A stretch of DNA of 64,000 bases, from the NCBI RefSeq assembly GCF_003003355.1, contig NZ_PVTQ01000010.1, positions 99,339 through 163,338 on the forward strand. Direction: 5' to 3'. The position numbers were made by a program, and so were the translations under genes. Position 1 is the stretch's first letter. Every line of letters begins with the position of its first letter. This document shows, piece by piece, positions 41,876-51,335 of the stretch. This stretch comes from Donghicola tyrosinivorans (GTDB taxonomy: Bacteria; Pseudomonadota; Alphaproteobacteria; Rhodobacterales; Rhodobacteraceae). The notes beneath the pieces were generated by a model. That model ran no database searches. It was not told the origin of the DNA and saw nothing but the letters and a program-made list of their open reading frames with translations.

Positions 41876-43264
41876 TTATTCGGCTGCGCTCAGGGCTTCG
41901 GGCGCGGTTTCGCGCTCTTTGGTGATGGCGGCGGCCATGCGCTCGGTCCATTGCTTGTGCTGGATCACGAACAGGCCCTCGTCCTCGGTGCGGGCACCGG
42001 AAAGGACGGGGTTGATGCCCAGTTCCTTGGCGTCCTCATCAGGGCCTTCGATCCACTGGGTCGCACCGCGGGTCAGATCGTTCCACTTGGCGTGAGCGGC
42101 ACCGGCGTAACCGCGCTGGGTGGCACGGAATTCTTCGGTATCATCAGGCGTTGCCATGCCAGAGGCGTTAAAGAAGTCCTCATACTGGCGGATGCGGCGG
42201 GTGCGTGCCTCTTGGCTTTCACCCTTGGGGGCGATGCAATAGATTGTGACCTCGGTCTTATCGACGCTGATGGGGCGGAAGATGCGCAACTGAGAGCTGA
42301 ACTGATCCATCAGAAAAACGTTGGGATAAAGGCACAGGTTGCGCAGAACGCCAACCATCCACTGGGCTTTGGTTTCACCGTAAGTCTCGGTCCACTCTTC
42401 CAGACGGGGATAGTTGGGGCGGTTGGTCGGATCGGCCCACTGGGTCCACAGCAGCAGATGGCCGTTCTCATAAGAATGGAAACCGCCTCGCTGCTTCGCC
42501 CATTTCGAGGCATCCGTGGCCTTGATCTTGTCTTCCTTGCCATCTTCCGAGCGGTGCGCCGTGGTCGCCACATAGTTCCAATGGACTGAGGACACATGGT
42601 AGCCATCCGCGCCATTTTCGGCCTGAAGCTTCCAGTTGCCGTCATAGGTATAGGTCGAGGCACCGCGTAGCACTTCCAGACCTTCGTCCGCCTGATCCAC
42701 CACGATGTCGATCATCTTGCGGGCCTCGCCCAGATAGTCTTCCAACGGCTGCACGTCGGCATTCAAAGACCCAAAGAGGAAGCCGCGATAGCTTTCAAAG
42801 CGGGCCACTTTGGTCAGATCGTGGCTGCCGTCCTTGTTGAACTGCTCGGGGTAGCCTGCGCCCTTGGGGTCTTTGACCTTTAAAAGCTTGCCGGTGTTCG
42901 AGAACGTCCAGCCGTGGAACGGGCAGGTAAAGGTCTTTTGGTTGCGCTTTTTGAAACGGCACAGCATCGCGCCGCGGTGGGAACAGGCGTTGACCAACGC
43001 GTGCAGCTGTCCGTCTTTGTCGCGGGTGATCACAACGGGGGTGCGGCCCATGTGCAAGGTGAAATAATCGCCGGGGTTCGGGATCTGGCTTTCATGGGCC
43101 ATATAGATCCAGTTGCCTTCGAAGATGTGCTTCATCTCCAGCTCGAACAGTTCTTCATCGGTGAACATGTCGCGGCGGGCGCGGTAAATCCCGTTTTCGG
43201 GGTCATCCTGCACCATTCCGTCCAGACGGTGCGTCAGTTCATCAAGGTTCGATTGTGTGAACAT
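41876..43264 (-). CDS. benA: Benzoate 1,2-dioxygenase alpha subunit
   Basis: The 462-residue catalytic subunit has a Rieske centre at Cys94-x-His96 and Cys114-x2-His117 (CSHRGAML and CPFHGW). The mononuclear iron site has His223 and His228 with bridging Asp220 ([16 protein letters not shown]). It adds O2 to benzoate to give the 1,2-cis-dihydrodiol. Length matches BenA/XylX. The start at 43264 follows CAGGAGGAG. It is the first gene of the ben-liv unit; 486 bp upstream contain its promoter and an inverted repeat. Confidence 0.93.
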   Translation of the reverse strand: MFTQSNLDELTHRLDGMVQDDPENGIYRARRDMFTDEELFELEMKHIFEGNWIYMAHESQIPNPGDYFTLHMGRTPVVITRDKDGQLHALVNACSHRGAMLCRFKKRNQKTFTCPFHGWTFSNTGKLLKVKDPKGAGYPEQFNKDGSHDLTKVARFESYRGFLFGSLNADVQPLEDYLGEARKMIDIVVDQADEGLEVLRGASTYTYDGNWKLQAENGADGYHVSSVHWNYVATTAHRSEDGKEDKIKATDASKWAKQRGGFHSYENGHLLLWTQWADPTNRPNYPRLEEWTETYGETKAQWMVGVLRNLCLYPNVFLMDQFSSQLRIFRPISVDKTEVTIYCIAPKGESQEARTRRIRQYEDFFNASGMATPDDTEEFRATQRGYAGAAHAKWNDLTRGATQWIEGPDEDAKELGINPVLSGARTEDEGLFVIQHKQWTERMAAAITKERETAPEALSAAE

Positions 43265-43750
43265 GGTGTTCTCCTCCTGAAACCGCGTCCTCCCGAAACG
43301 CGGGTGTCGTGTTTGGGCATGGCTTTTCTAGCCGGCCAAGGCCGTTCCCCTGCGGGTCTGTGTGCAGCGGGGTGGTGTGTTTGTCGGGGCCGGTTCGAGG
43401 GGTGGCTTGAGGCAGGTATCAAGGCGTTGACGCTGGCTCTGGTTCGTTCCCGTGATCCGGTATTCTGTTGTTCCAAAATCTGCATCCAGAACCCCTTTTA
43501 AGTCGATAAGTCGAAGGGTCTTAGGTGATACCGAAATTGGAAGAGGTCTGGGGGTGTTACCTAACCGACTGTAAAGGCGGGTTATTGTCGGCTTCAGCCC
43601 TGTGCGCGGGCCGACAAAATCGGGGATGTCAGCGTGCCTATGGACGCGGATCATGCGCAGTGCGCTGGCCGACGGGCCCTTAGCGCGCACCGTCAACCGC
43701 CCCATCAGCGGTGCTGGGAGGTAGGGTTCAGCCCGAAGCGGGTGTTCGCG
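43265..43750. other. 486-bp ben upstream region with a large inverted repeat
   Basis: TTAGGTGATACC (43521-43532) and GGTGTTACCTAA (43553-43564) are 12-bp arms matching at 10 positions, 32 bp centre to centre, and sit about 260-300 bp upstream of benA. A tandem AAGTCGATAAGTCGAAG lies at 43500-43516. Nearer the gene, CCGCGT (43283-43288) and ACGCGG (43298-43303) can form a hairpin with GGGAGG in its loop in the minus-strand leader. No coding gene is convincing; a 125-codon frame has no ribosome site or domain. The end of the FkbM gene is at 43751. Confidence 0.5.
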
Positions 43751-44458
43751 TCAGATCCAGTCCAGATTGACCTTGGTGATCGGGTAGGCCTCGGTCACAG
43801 CATTGCGCATGGCAGCAAAGCGCGGGCGCAGGTCGCGGAACTTGTTTTCATGGGTTTCCGCGACAGTCAGACGGATCGGGTCGAACAGACCTTCCGCAAG
43901 AAAATGCTCCAAGAGGTCCAACTCCGCCCCTTCGATGTCCATCTTTAGCAGGGCAATCTCGCCATGCTCGGCCACCAGATCGCGGATGATCTGGGGTAGG
44001 GACAACAGGGCTACATCGATGCTGGCCTCATCGCGCTCGTCAATCTTGCGGCCACCTTTGATGATCGTGGATTTGACCGATCCACTTTCGGGATCGTCCT
44101 CAAAGGTTTCCGTCCGCATCAATTGAATTGTGCCAGAGTCCACCGCGACCGCCGCATTATGAAGCATGACGTTGTCGTAAGAGGCCAGCCGTTTTTTGAG
44201 GCGGCCAAAGGCGTAGGGGTCAGGTTCAAAGGCGATCACAGTCGCGCCAGTCTGCGCCAGAGGTTCCGCCACATCCCCGATGTTGGCCCCGCAGTCCAGA
44301 ACCACGTCACCGGGTTTCAACATCGACAGAATGCCCTGCATCATCCCGTTGGCAAAGGCAGTGCGCAGATGTCTTTTCTGCCGCCGCTCCTGCTTTTTCA
44401 GGTCGTCTTGGGAAGCCTCAGTTTCTGTGGTCTGCATTCTCTGGCTTTGAGAGGCCAT
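43751..44458 (-). CDS. FkbM-family SAM-dependent methyltransferase
   Basis: The 235-residue protein has a Rossmann methyltransferase fold: motif I DVVLDCGANIGDVAEPLA (about 50-67) for S-adenosylmethionine and motif II IAFEPDP. The FkbM signature includes LLKMDIEGAELDLLEHF. An N-terminal coiled or charged segment (KKQERRQKRHL, about 21-31) precedes it. Such enzymes O-methylate sugars or secondary metabolites, often in surface polysaccharide genes; no such genes are adjacent here. The start at 44458 follows CAGGAGAGATGA. It shares no operon with ben and looks like a lone gene. Confidence 0.8.
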   Translation of the reverse strand: MASQSQRMQTTETEASQDDLKKQERRQKRHLRTAFANGMMQGILSMLKPGDVVLDCGANIGDVAEPLAQTGATVIAFEPDPYAFGRLKKRLASYDNVMLHNAAVAVDSGTIQLMRTETFEDDPESGSVKSTIIKGGRKIDERDEASIDVALLSLPQIIRDLVAEHGEIALLKMDIEGAELDLLEHFLAEGLFDPIRLTVAETHENKFRDLRPRFAAMRNAVTEAYPITKVNLDWI

Positions 44459-44647
44459 TCATCTCTCCTGATCGTCGCCTGTGGGACGCTCTTTTCAGGT
44501 TACCCAAGGCGGCAACCCGTTGTTGCCAATAAAGGGGAAATGCGAAGTCTGCGCGACCTTTTTTCGAGAAAATATGGATAATTTTTCAATTTACGCGGGT
44601 TCTTGCCGAAACATGAGCCCCGCCAGAGACGGCCCAAGGCCCCCCGC

Positions 44648-45658
44648 TCAGACCGTCGGCATCTCCAGCTGGCAGGGGACCAGTTGCATGGTGTTCCCTT
44701 CCGTGCCGTCCTTCATGGTGCGAAACGTCAGGTCCAGAAGGGCGCTGACATCCTGACGGACCATGCCCACGTTCTGGGGCAGCAGCGCACCGAACGGGTC
44801 CCAGTCGAACGAGCCATAGCGGATCTGCGCTGCCCGCTCTGGCGCAAGGGATCGCAACCAGAACACGACCCCTTCCAGCGTGATGGTCGAGTTTACAAAG
44901 ATGCCGTTCGGCACATCCGCCATCTTCAGCAAGGTCTCGCGGGCTTTTTCGGGGGCGTAGCCGTTGGTGATCATCAGATGATCAGGCACGGAGATGCCAC
45001 GTTCTTTATGGGCCTCAAGAAAGCCGTGACGGCGTTCGCGGGTGTTGTGATCGTCCGAACGGCCCCCGATGAACATCAGGGGTGCACCGCCGCCAAAGTC
45101 CCGTTCGCAGGCGTCCAGAATAACCCGCGTCAGGTCCCGTGCGGCGGTGAAGTTATCGGACAGGATCGACGGAGCCTTGGTCCCCGGAAGGTCCAGATTC
45201 AGGGTTTTGACCCCTGCGGCGCGGCACAGATCAGTGATCTGGTCGGGATCGGTGGCCCCGGTGCAGATCAGGTAATCCACCTGATAGCTCAGCATTTCAC
45301 GGGCGGCTTGCAGCTCTAGGGCGGGGTCCCGCTGGGTGCAGGTAATGACGGGAAACAGCCCCGCTTCACGGGCGCGGGTCTCGAATTGTTCGGCCATCGC
45401 GCCAAAGAAACGGTTGTCGTATTTCGGCAGGATCATTCCGACGATATTGGACCGGTCACGGCGCAGAACGCTGGCCTGAATGTTGACGGTATAGCCGTGT
45501 TCCTGCGCCGCCTTGAGCACCCTGTCGGCCAGCTTCTGGCTGATTCTGCGCTTCTTCCACGACCCGTTCAGAACCGAACTGACCGCCGTGGGCGAGGTGC
45601 CGACAAGTTCGGCCAAATCGTAAATCGTTGGCCGCTTTGAAGAATTCGTGTCGGACAC
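44648..45658 (-). CDS. LacI-family regulator of the ribitol locus
   Basis: The 336-residue LacI protein has an N-terminal HTH and hinge (about 9-60, TIYDLAELVGTSPTAVSSVLNG) and a periplasmic-binding-like ligand domain (about 65-330). I chose the GTG at 45658 because it follows AAAGGCAGAGCA and gives a normal length; ATG 45718 would add 20 residues and has an SD-like GGAG only one base away. It is divergent from the ribitol transporter genes and an inverted repeat lies between, so it probably represses them until ribitol or D-ribulose is present. Confidence 0.85.
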   Translation of the reverse strand: MSDTNSSKRPTIYDLAELVGTSPTAVSSVLNGSWKKRRISQKLADRVLKAAQEHGYTVNIQASVLRRDRSNIVGMILPKYDNRFFGAMAEQFETRAREAGLFPVITCTQRDPALELQAAREMLSYQVDYLICTGATDPDQITDLCRAAGVKTLNLDLPGTKAPSILSDNFTAARDLTRVILDACERDFGGGAPLMFIGGRSDDHNTRERRHGFLEAHKERGISVPDHLMITNGYAPEKARETLLKMADVPNGIFVNSTITLEGVVFWLRSLAPERAAQIRYGSFDWDPFGALLPQNVGMVRQDVSALLDLTFRTMKDGTEGNTMQLVPCQLEMPTV

Positions 45659-45724
45659 TGCTCTGCCTTTTCTTTGTTCATCGCCATATTGACAGGCTTC
45701 GATTTCGCTGGCAATCATGCTCCA

Positions 45725-45761
45725 TCGGTTGAGCAGAAGCTAAACATAGATGCTCAATCGA
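45725..45761. promoter_or_regulatory. Inverted repeat, candidate operator of the ribitol locus
   Basis: TCGGTTGAGCA (45725-45735) and TGCTCAATCGA (45751-45761) are 11-bp arms matching at 10 positions, 15 bp apart, in the 236-bp gap between the LacI gene and the binding-protein gene. The half-site TTGAGCA is well formed. Spacing is wider than a classical LacI palindrome, so two half-site dimers or looping are possible. Confidence 0.5.
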
Positions 45762-45894
45762 AAGAGCGGCCTTGAGGAGGGCTGTGGGAGAGGTATTGGC
45801 GAACCGGCGCTTTACGTTCCGCATCATGCGGGCGGTTTGCCTGATCCCGCGCAGCTTTCTCTCATCAGGTCGCACCATTATGGAGGAGAGAAAT

Positions 45895-46929
45895 ATGACC
45901 TTTAAACTGATGCTTACCGCGACCGTTGCCGCACTCTCGGCCACTGTTGCTGCGGCGGAAACCGCGACAGTTGCCTTCCTGATGCCCGATCAGGCTTCGA
46001 CCCGCTACGAGCAGCACGACTATCCCGGTTTTCAGGCCGCGATGTCGGAACTTTGCCCCGATTGCACCGTGATCTACCAGAACGCCAACGCCGATGTGGC
46101 GCTGCAACAGCAGCAGTTCAACTCGGTCATCGCGCAGGGTGCGAAGGTTGTGGTTCTGGACCCCGTTGACAGCTCGGCTGCGGCGGCGCTGGTGCAGATC
46201 GCCCATTCGCAGGACGTGAAGGTCATCGCTTATGACCGTCCGATCCCCGATATGCCCGCAGACTTCTATGTCTCGTTCGACAACGAAGGCATTGGCCGCG
46301 CAATCGCGCAGTCGCTGGTGGATCACCTGACCGCAACCGGCGTTGCCGATGGCGAGGGCGTTCTGCAAATCAACGGCTCGCCCACGGATGCGGCGGCTGG
46401 CCTGATCCGCGACGGTATCGACAGTGCGCTGGACAACTCGGCCTATAAAACCCTGTCGGAATTCGACACTCCCGATTGGGCGCCGCCGAAAGCACAGGAA
46501 TGGGCCGCCGGTCAGATCACCCGCTTCGGCGCAGAGATCAAAGGCATCGTTGCTGCGAATGACGGCACCGCAGGCGGCGCGATTGCGGCGATGAAAGCGG
46601 CTGGCGTTGACCCGCTGCCCCCCGTCACCGGCAACGACGCGACCATCGCGGCGCTGCAGCTGATCATCGCGGGCGATCAGTACAACACCATCTCCAAGCC
46701 GTCGGAAATCGTGGCCGAAGCGGCCGCCAAAGTCGCCATGACCCTGATCGAAGGCGGCACCCCCGAGGCGACCAGCACCCTTTACGACACGCCCTCGCAG
46801 CTGTTCGTGCCTGCGGTGGTGACCAAGGAGAACATCAAGGCCGAGATCTTTGATGCGGGCATCCAGACCGCCGCCGAGGTCTGCACCGGCGAATACGCCG
46901 CGGCCTGTGCTGAACTGGGCATCCAGTAA
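45895..46929 (+). CDS. Xyl/Rbs-type periplasmic binding protein, probably ribitol-binding
   Basis: The 344-residue protein of the XylF/RbsB family has a signal peptide (MTFKLMLTATVAALSATVAAA, cleaved before ETATVAF). The mature part contains DQASTRYEQHDYPGFQ, FNSVIAQGAKVVVLDPVDSSA and AANDGTAGGAIAAMKAAG, typical of xylose-type binders. The start at 45895 follows GGAGGAGAG. It is first in the series SBP-ATPase-permease-ribitol dehydrogenase-ribulokinase, so ribitol is the likely ligand. A hairpin follows the stop. Confidence 0.86.
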   Translation: MTFKLMLTATVAALSATVAAAETATVAFLMPDQASTRYEQHDYPGFQAAMSELCPDCTVIYQNANADVALQQQQFNSVIAQGAKVVVLDPVDSSAAAALVQIAHSQDVKVIAYDRPIPDMPADFYVSFDNEGIGRAIAQSLVDHLTATGVADGEGVLQINGSPTDAAAGLIRDGIDSALDNSAYKTLSEFDTPDWAPPKAQEWAAGQITRFGAEIKGIVAANDGTAGGAIAAMKAAGVDPLPPVTGNDATIAALQLIIAGDQYNTISKPSEIVAEAAAKVAMTLIEGGTPEATSTLYDTPSQLFVPAVVTKENIKAEIFDAGIQTAAEVCTGEYAAACAELGIQ

Positions 46930-46938
46930 CAATCAAGG

Positions 46939-46961
46939 CAGGGGCGGCGCGTCTGCCCCTG
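46939..46961 (+). other. Intercistronic hairpin after the ribitol-binding protein gene
   Basis: CAGGGGC (46939-46945) and GCCCCTG (46955-46961) form a 7-bp stem with a 9-nt loop between the binding-protein stop and the ATPase start. No T-run follows. Confidence 0.55.
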
Positions 46962-46986
46962 TCAACCTTGGGGAGGGAGAGGACCA

Positions 46987-47766
46987 ATGAACAAAGGCGA
47001 TCTGATCCTGAAACTGCGCGGCGTGTCCAAGCAGTTCGGCGCTGTCACGGCGCTACAGGATATCGAACTGGACGTCCACGCGGGCGAAGTTGTGGCCCTT
47101 GTGGGCGACAACGGGGCGGGGAAATCCACCCTGATCAAAGTGTTGGCGGGGGTCCACCAGCCCACCGCAGGCAGCATCGAATGGTGCGGTCAGCCCGTGA
47201 CGCTGGACAGCCCTGGCACTGCGCTAGAGTTGGGCATCGCCACGGTGTTTCAGGATCTGGCACTGTGCGAGAATCTAGATGTGGTGTCGAATCTTTTTCT
47301 GGGACACGAAATAGACCCTTGGGCGCTGGATGAGGTTCAGATGGAGGTCCGCGCTTGGACCCTGCTGCAAGAACTGGCTGCCCGCATTCCGTCCGTGCGG
47401 GAGCCCATCGCGTCCCTGTCGGGGGGGCAGCGTCAGACGGTGGCTATCGCCCGCTCGCTGCTGCTGGACCCGAAAATCATTATGCTGGACGAACCCACCG
47501 CCGCGCTGGGTGTCGCCCAAACCGCCGAGGTTCTGAACCTGATCGAACGGGTCCGCGATCGCGGGCACGGGGTCATTCTGATCTCGCACAATATGGAGGA
47601 TGTCCGCGCCGTGGCCGACCGCATTGTCGTGCTGCGTCTGGGACAGAACAACGGGGTTTTCACCGCTGAAACCTCGCATCAGGAACTGGTGGCCGCGATT
47701 ACGGGGGCCGCTGAGAATAGCGTCTCCAAGCGTATGGCCCGCAAGCAAGAGGAGGCCAACGCATGA
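46987..47766 (+). CDS. Single-domain ABC ATPase of the ribitol importer
   Basis: The 259-residue ATPase has Walker A GDNGAGKST (40-48), signature LSGGQRQTV, Walker B IIMLDEPTAALG and H-loop ISHNMEDV. It has one ATPase domain like FrcA, unlike the tandem RbsA type. It overlaps the permease gene by 4 bp (ATGA). It is preceded by a strong Shine-Dalgarno, GGGGAGGGAGAGG. Confidence 0.9.
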   Translation: MNKGDLILKLRGVSKQFGAVTALQDIELDVHAGEVVALVGDNGAGKSTLIKVLAGVHQPTAGSIEWCGQPVTLDSPGTALELGIATVFQDLALCENLDVVSNLFLGHEIDPWALDEVQMEVRAWTLLQELAARIPSVREPIASLSGGQRQTVAIARSLLLDPKIIMLDEPTAALGVAQTAEVLNLIERVRDRGHGVILISHNMEDVRAVADRIVVLRLGQNNGVFTAETSHQELVAAITGAAENSVSKRMARKQEEANA

Positions 47767-49001
47767 GCGATCTGTCCCCCCAACTGGACCGCGCTGACAG
47801 CCGCGTCCGCCATGACGAAGGCATCGCAGGCGCCTTGCGCGCGCTGATTGACCGGGTGAAGTCCGGCGATCTGGGAATGCTGCCGGTGATCATTGGCCTC
47901 ATCGTGATTTCGGTGGTGTTTTCCACCCTTAATCCGGTGTTTCTGGCCCCCAATAACCTTGTGAACCTGCTGTTCGATGCCGCCGCCATCGGCCTGATTT
48001 CCCTTGGTGTGGTCTGCGTTCTGCTGCTGGGAGAGATCGACCTGTCGATTGGTTCGATGAGCGGTTTGGCCTCTGCCCTGATCGGGGTGCTTTGGGTGAA
48101 TTCGGGCGTGCCGGTGGCACTGGCCGTGATCGGGGCGGTGCTGGCGGGGGCGCTGGTGGGGCTGCTTTACGGCTTTCTGCGCAACCGGTTCGAGATGCCC
48201 TCCTTCGTCGCGACCCTCTCGGGCCTGCTTGCTCTGCTGGGTCTGCAACTTTACCTGCTGGGATCGACTGGCAGCATTAACCTGCCCTACACCTCTGGTC
48301 TGGTGAAGTTCGGCCAGATCCTGATCATGCCGGCATGGCTGTCCTATCTGGCGGCGGTCCTGCCCGGTGCGCTGATGGTGTTCTTTGGCCTCAAGACCAT
48401 GGCCCGCCGCCGCGCTGCGAACCTGTCCAGCTCTGGCCGCTCGGTCTTGTTCGCCAAAGCGGGTCTTCTGACGGCTGGCCTCTTGTTCTGTGTCTATTAC
48501 CTGAACCTCGGGCGCGGTGTGCCGTGGATGTTCGGGGTCTTTACCCTGTTCGTGATCGCGCTGGACTATGCCCTGCGCCGCACCAAATGGGGCCGCTCTA
48601 TGTTCGCCGTGGGTGGCAACGCCGAGGCCGCGCGCCGCTCTGGCATCAGCGTCCAGAAAATCCGCCTGTCGGCCTTTGCCCTGTGTTCGTCCCTTGCCGC
48701 ATTAGGGGGTGTCTTTGCCGCGTCCCGTCTGGCCTCGGCCAGTCAGCAGGCAGGCACGGGCGATGTGAACCTGAACGCTATTGCTGCGGCAGTGATCGGC
48801 GGCACCAGCCTGTTCGGAGGACGCGGGTCCGCATGGTCGGCGCTGCTGGGGATCATCGTGATCCAAGCAATCTCTAACGGTCTGACGTTGCTGAACCTTT
48901 CGTCTTCACTGCGATACATGATCACCGGTGCCGTTCTGGCCATTGCCGTGATCGTTGACAGCCTTGCCCGCCGGTCCCGTGCCCGCCATGGCCGCGCATA
49001 A
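47763..49001 (+). CDS. XylH-type ABC permease of the ribitol importer
   Basis: The 412-residue membrane protein has about ten helices after a long cytoplasmic N-terminus (about 38 residues). The family motifs [30 protein letters not shown] and [18 protein letters not shown] are present. It is longer than RbsC, as expected for XylH. It precedes the dehydrogenase gene by 10 bp in the same operon. Confidence 0.9.
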   Translation: MSDLSPQLDRADSRVRHDEGIAGALRALIDRVKSGDLGMLPVIIGLIVISVVFSTLNPVFLAPNNLVNLLFDAAAIGLISLGVVCVLLLGEIDLSIGSMSGLASALIGVLWVNSGVPVALAVIGAVLAGALVGLLYGFLRNRFEMPSFVATLSGLLALLGLQLYLLGSTGSINLPYTSGLVKFGQILIMPAWLSYLAAVLPGALMVFFGLKTMARRRAANLSSSGRSVLFAKAGLLTAGLLFCVYYLNLGRGVPWMFGVFTLFVIALDYALRRTKWGRSMFAVGGNAEAARRSGISVQKIRLSAFALCSSLAALGGVFAASRLASASQQAGTGDVNLNAIAAAVIGGTSLFGGRGSAWSALLGIIVIQAISNGLTLLNLSSSLRYMITGAVLAIAVIVDSLARRSRARHGRA

Positions 49002-49011
49002 GGAATATCCC

Positions 49012-49737
49012 ATGAGCAAACTGGAAAACAAAACCGCCGCGATTACGGGCGCTGCCTCGGGCATCGGTCTGGCCTGCGCGAAAGCTCTGCTGAACGAAGG
49101 TGCCAAGGTCGTGCTGATCGACCGTGACGGCGACAAGCTGCAGTCGCTTTGCGCGGAATTGGGGCCGAACGCCCACCCTCTGGTGCTTGACCTATTTGAC
49201 GGCCCCGCTGTCAGCGCCATGGTCCCGCAGATCGAGGGTTTGGTCGGCCCGCTTGATATCTTCCACGCGAATGCCGGTTCCTACGTTGGGGGCGCGGCGG
49301 CTGAAGGGGATCCGGACAGTTGGGATCGGATGCTGAACCTCAACATCAACGCTGCTTTCCGCTGCGTGAATGCCGTACTCCCGGGCATGATCGCGCGGAA
49401 GGGCGGGGATGTGGTGTTTACCTCTTCGGTCGCCGGTGTCGTTCCCGTGGTTTGGGAGCCCGTCTACACCGCCTCAAAATTCGCGGTGCAGGCCTTCCTA
49501 CACGCAACCCGCCGCCAAGTCGCGCCCCACGGGGTGCGCATGGGCGCAGTGTTACCCGGTCCTGTGGTGACGGCACTCTTGGACGATTGGCCCAAGGAAA
49601 AGATGGAAGAGGCACTGGCCAACGGATCGCTCATGCAGCCCGAAGAGGTGGCCGACGCGCTGGTCTTTATGCTGACCCGTCCCAAGGGCGTTGTGGTGCG
49701 CGATCTGGTGCTGCTGCCCAACAGCGTGGACCTGTGA
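49012..49737 (+). CDS. rbtD: Ribitol 2-dehydrogenase
   Basis: The 241-residue SDR oxidises ribitol to D-ribulose with NAD+. It has TGAASGIG, a [13 protein letters not shown] segment, catalytic serine and a YTASK motif, and the C-terminal [16 protein letters not shown] and [12 protein letters not shown] that closely follow Klebsiella ribitol dehydrogenase as I recall it. The start at 49012 follows AAGGAATATCCC. It abuts the ribulokinase gene (stop 49737, next start 49739), which supports the pathway assignment. A diverged paralogue is at 13419-14147. Confidence 0.88.
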   Translation: MSKLENKTAAITGAASGIGLACAKALLNEGAKVVLIDRDGDKLQSLCAELGPNAHPLVLDLFDGPAVSAMVPQIEGLVGPLDIFHANAGSYVGGAAAEGDPDSWDRMLNLNINAAFRCVNAVLPGMIARKGGDVVFTSSVAGVVPVVWEPVYTASKFAVQAFLHATRRQVAPHGVRMGAVLPGPVVTALLDDWPKEKMEEALANGSLMQPEEVADALVFMLTRPKGVVVRDLVLLPNSVDL

Positions 49738-49738
49738 C

Positions 49739-51304
49739 ATGGGCTGCGTGATCGGGATCGACGTGGGCACCGGCAGCGCGCGGGCAGGGGTCTTTGACCT
49801 CTCCGGCGCGATGCTGGGGTCCGGCAAATGCCCCATCGCCTTGCACAAAGGCGCAGGCGGCGTGGTCGAGCAATCCAGCGAGGATATCTGGAACGCGGTC
49901 TGCACATCGGTCAAAGCCGCTGTGGCGCAGGCGGGCGTTGACCCTGCCAGCGTTCAGGGCATCGGCTTTGACGCCACCTGTTCGCTGGTGATCTTGGGGC
50001 AAGGCGGCACCCCGCTGCCAGTGGCCGAGGATCGGAATATCATCGTCTGGATGGATCACCGTGCGCTTGATCAGGCGCAGCGGATCAACGCCATGGGCCA
50101 TGACGTGCTGTCCTACGTGGGCGGGCGAATCTCGCCCGAGATGGAGACGCCAAAGCTACTGTGGCTGAAGGAAAACATGCCTGATCTCTACGGCAAGGCA
50201 TGGCAGTTCATGGACCTGACCGATTTCCTGACGTGGCGAGCCTCGGGCGATCTGGCGCGGTCGATCTGCACGGTGACCTGCAAGTGGACCTATCTGGGCC
50301 ATGAGGGGCGCTGGGATGACAGCTATTTCCACGCCATCGGGCTTGGCGATCTGGCCGATCAGGGGTTTGAACGCATCGGCAGGAATGTGGTTGAGGCAGG
50401 CACGCCCTTGGGCACCGGCCTGACCGATGCGGCTGCTGCCGATCTGGGTCTGCCCGTTGGCACCCCCGTCGGCGCGGGGCTGATTGATGCCCACGCTGGC
50501 GGGATCGGCTCGGTCGGGGATGATCCGCAAGCGCGGCTGGCCTATGTCTTTGGCACCTCGTCCTGCACGATGACCAGCACCTCTGAACCGGCCTTTGTTT
50601 CGGGTGTCTGGGGTCCGTATTTCAGTGCAATGGTGCCCGGTCTTTGGCTGAACGAAGGCGGCCAGTCCGCCGCCGGTGCCGCGATTGACGAATTGATCCT
50701 GCATCATCCCTACGCCCCGCAGGCGCAGGAACTGGCAGATCAGGCGGGACTGTCCCTGCCCGACTGGCTGGCGCAGCAGGCCGAAGGTTGCGATGTACTG
50801 GAATGCGTTAAGGGCCTGCATGTGGTGCCCGAGCCCATCGGCAACCGCGCGCCCCACGCTGACCCCAACACCCGCGCGGTGATCAGCGGGATCGGGATGG
50901 CGCGGGACCAGCAAAGCCTTGTGGCCCTCTATCTGGCCAGCCTGTGCGGGCTTGGCTACGGCCTGCGCCAGATCATCGAGGCGCAATCGCGCACCGGCAC
51001 CCATGTGCAAGAGGTGGTGATCAGCGGCGGTGCAGGGAAATCGGCGCTGGTGCGGCAAGTGCTGGCAGACACCACGGGTCTGCCGGTCACGGCCCCCACC
51101 ACGGATGAGCCTGTGCTGCTTGGCTCGGCCATTCTTGGGGCAGTGGCGGGCAAGGCCCATGCCGATGTGACGTCGGGGATGAAGGCGATGTCATCGCTGG
51201 ATCAGGTCTACCGGCCCGATCCCACAGCAGTCGCCCGCCACAACGCCCGCTTTGCGATCTATGAGGATTTGCAGGCCACCGCCCGCAGCGCAGTGAGCAT
51301 ATAA
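49739..51304 (+). CDS. rbtK: D-ribulokinase (FGGY family)
   Basis: The 521-residue FGGY kinase phosphorylates D-ribulose to D-ribulose 5-phosphate. The phosphate loop GIDVGTGSARAGVFD (6-20) and the C-terminal ATP-site EVVISGGAGKSALVRQVLADTTG are typical. Its start lies 1 bp after the dehydrogenase stop. With RbtD it completes ribitol use via the pentose phosphate pathway. L-ribulokinase (AraB) is the close alternative, but the ribitol dehydrogenase next to it makes D-ribulose more likely. A strong terminator follows. Confidence 0.86.
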   Translation: MGCVIGIDVGTGSARAGVFDLSGAMLGSGKCPIALHKGAGGVVEQSSEDIWNAVCTSVKAAVAQAGVDPASVQGIGFDATCSLVILGQGGTPLPVAEDRNIIVWMDHRALDQAQRINAMGHDVLSYVGGRISPEMETPKLLWLKENMPDLYGKAWQFMDLTDFLTWRASGDLARSICTVTCKWTYLGHEGRWDDSYFHAIGLGDLADQGFERIGRNVVEAGTPLGTGLTDAAAADLGLPVGTPVGAGLIDAHAGGIGSVGDDPQARLAYVFGTSSCTMTSTSEPAFVSGVWGPYFSAMVPGLWLNEGGQSAAGAAIDELILHHPYAPQAQELADQAGLSLPDWLAQQAEGCDVLECVKGLHVVPEPIGNRAPHADPNTRAVISGIGMARDQQSLVALYLASLCGLGYGLRQIIEAQSRTGTHVQEVVISGGAGKSALVRQVLADTTGLPVTAPTTDEPVLLGSAILGAVAGKAHADVTSGMKAMSSLDQVYRPDPTAVARHNARFAIYEDLQATARSAVSI

Positions 51305-51305
51305 G

Positions 51306-51332
51306 AAAAGGGCGCAGACCTTGCGCCCTTTT
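51306..51332. terminator. Bidirectional intrinsic terminator
   Basis: AAAAGGGCGCA (51306-51316) and TGCGCCCTTTT (51322-51332) form a perfect 11-bp stem with a GACCT loop and T/A tails on both strands. It separates the convergent ribulokinase (stop 51304) and inositol-locus oxidoreductase (stop 51336) genes. Confidence 0.85.
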
Positions 51333-51335
51333 CCG

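Noticed and set aside
43328..43705. 125-codon minus-strand frame upstream of benA
   Set aside because: Proline/threonine-rich composition with no domain and no ribosome site; it spans the inverted repeat and likely promoter.
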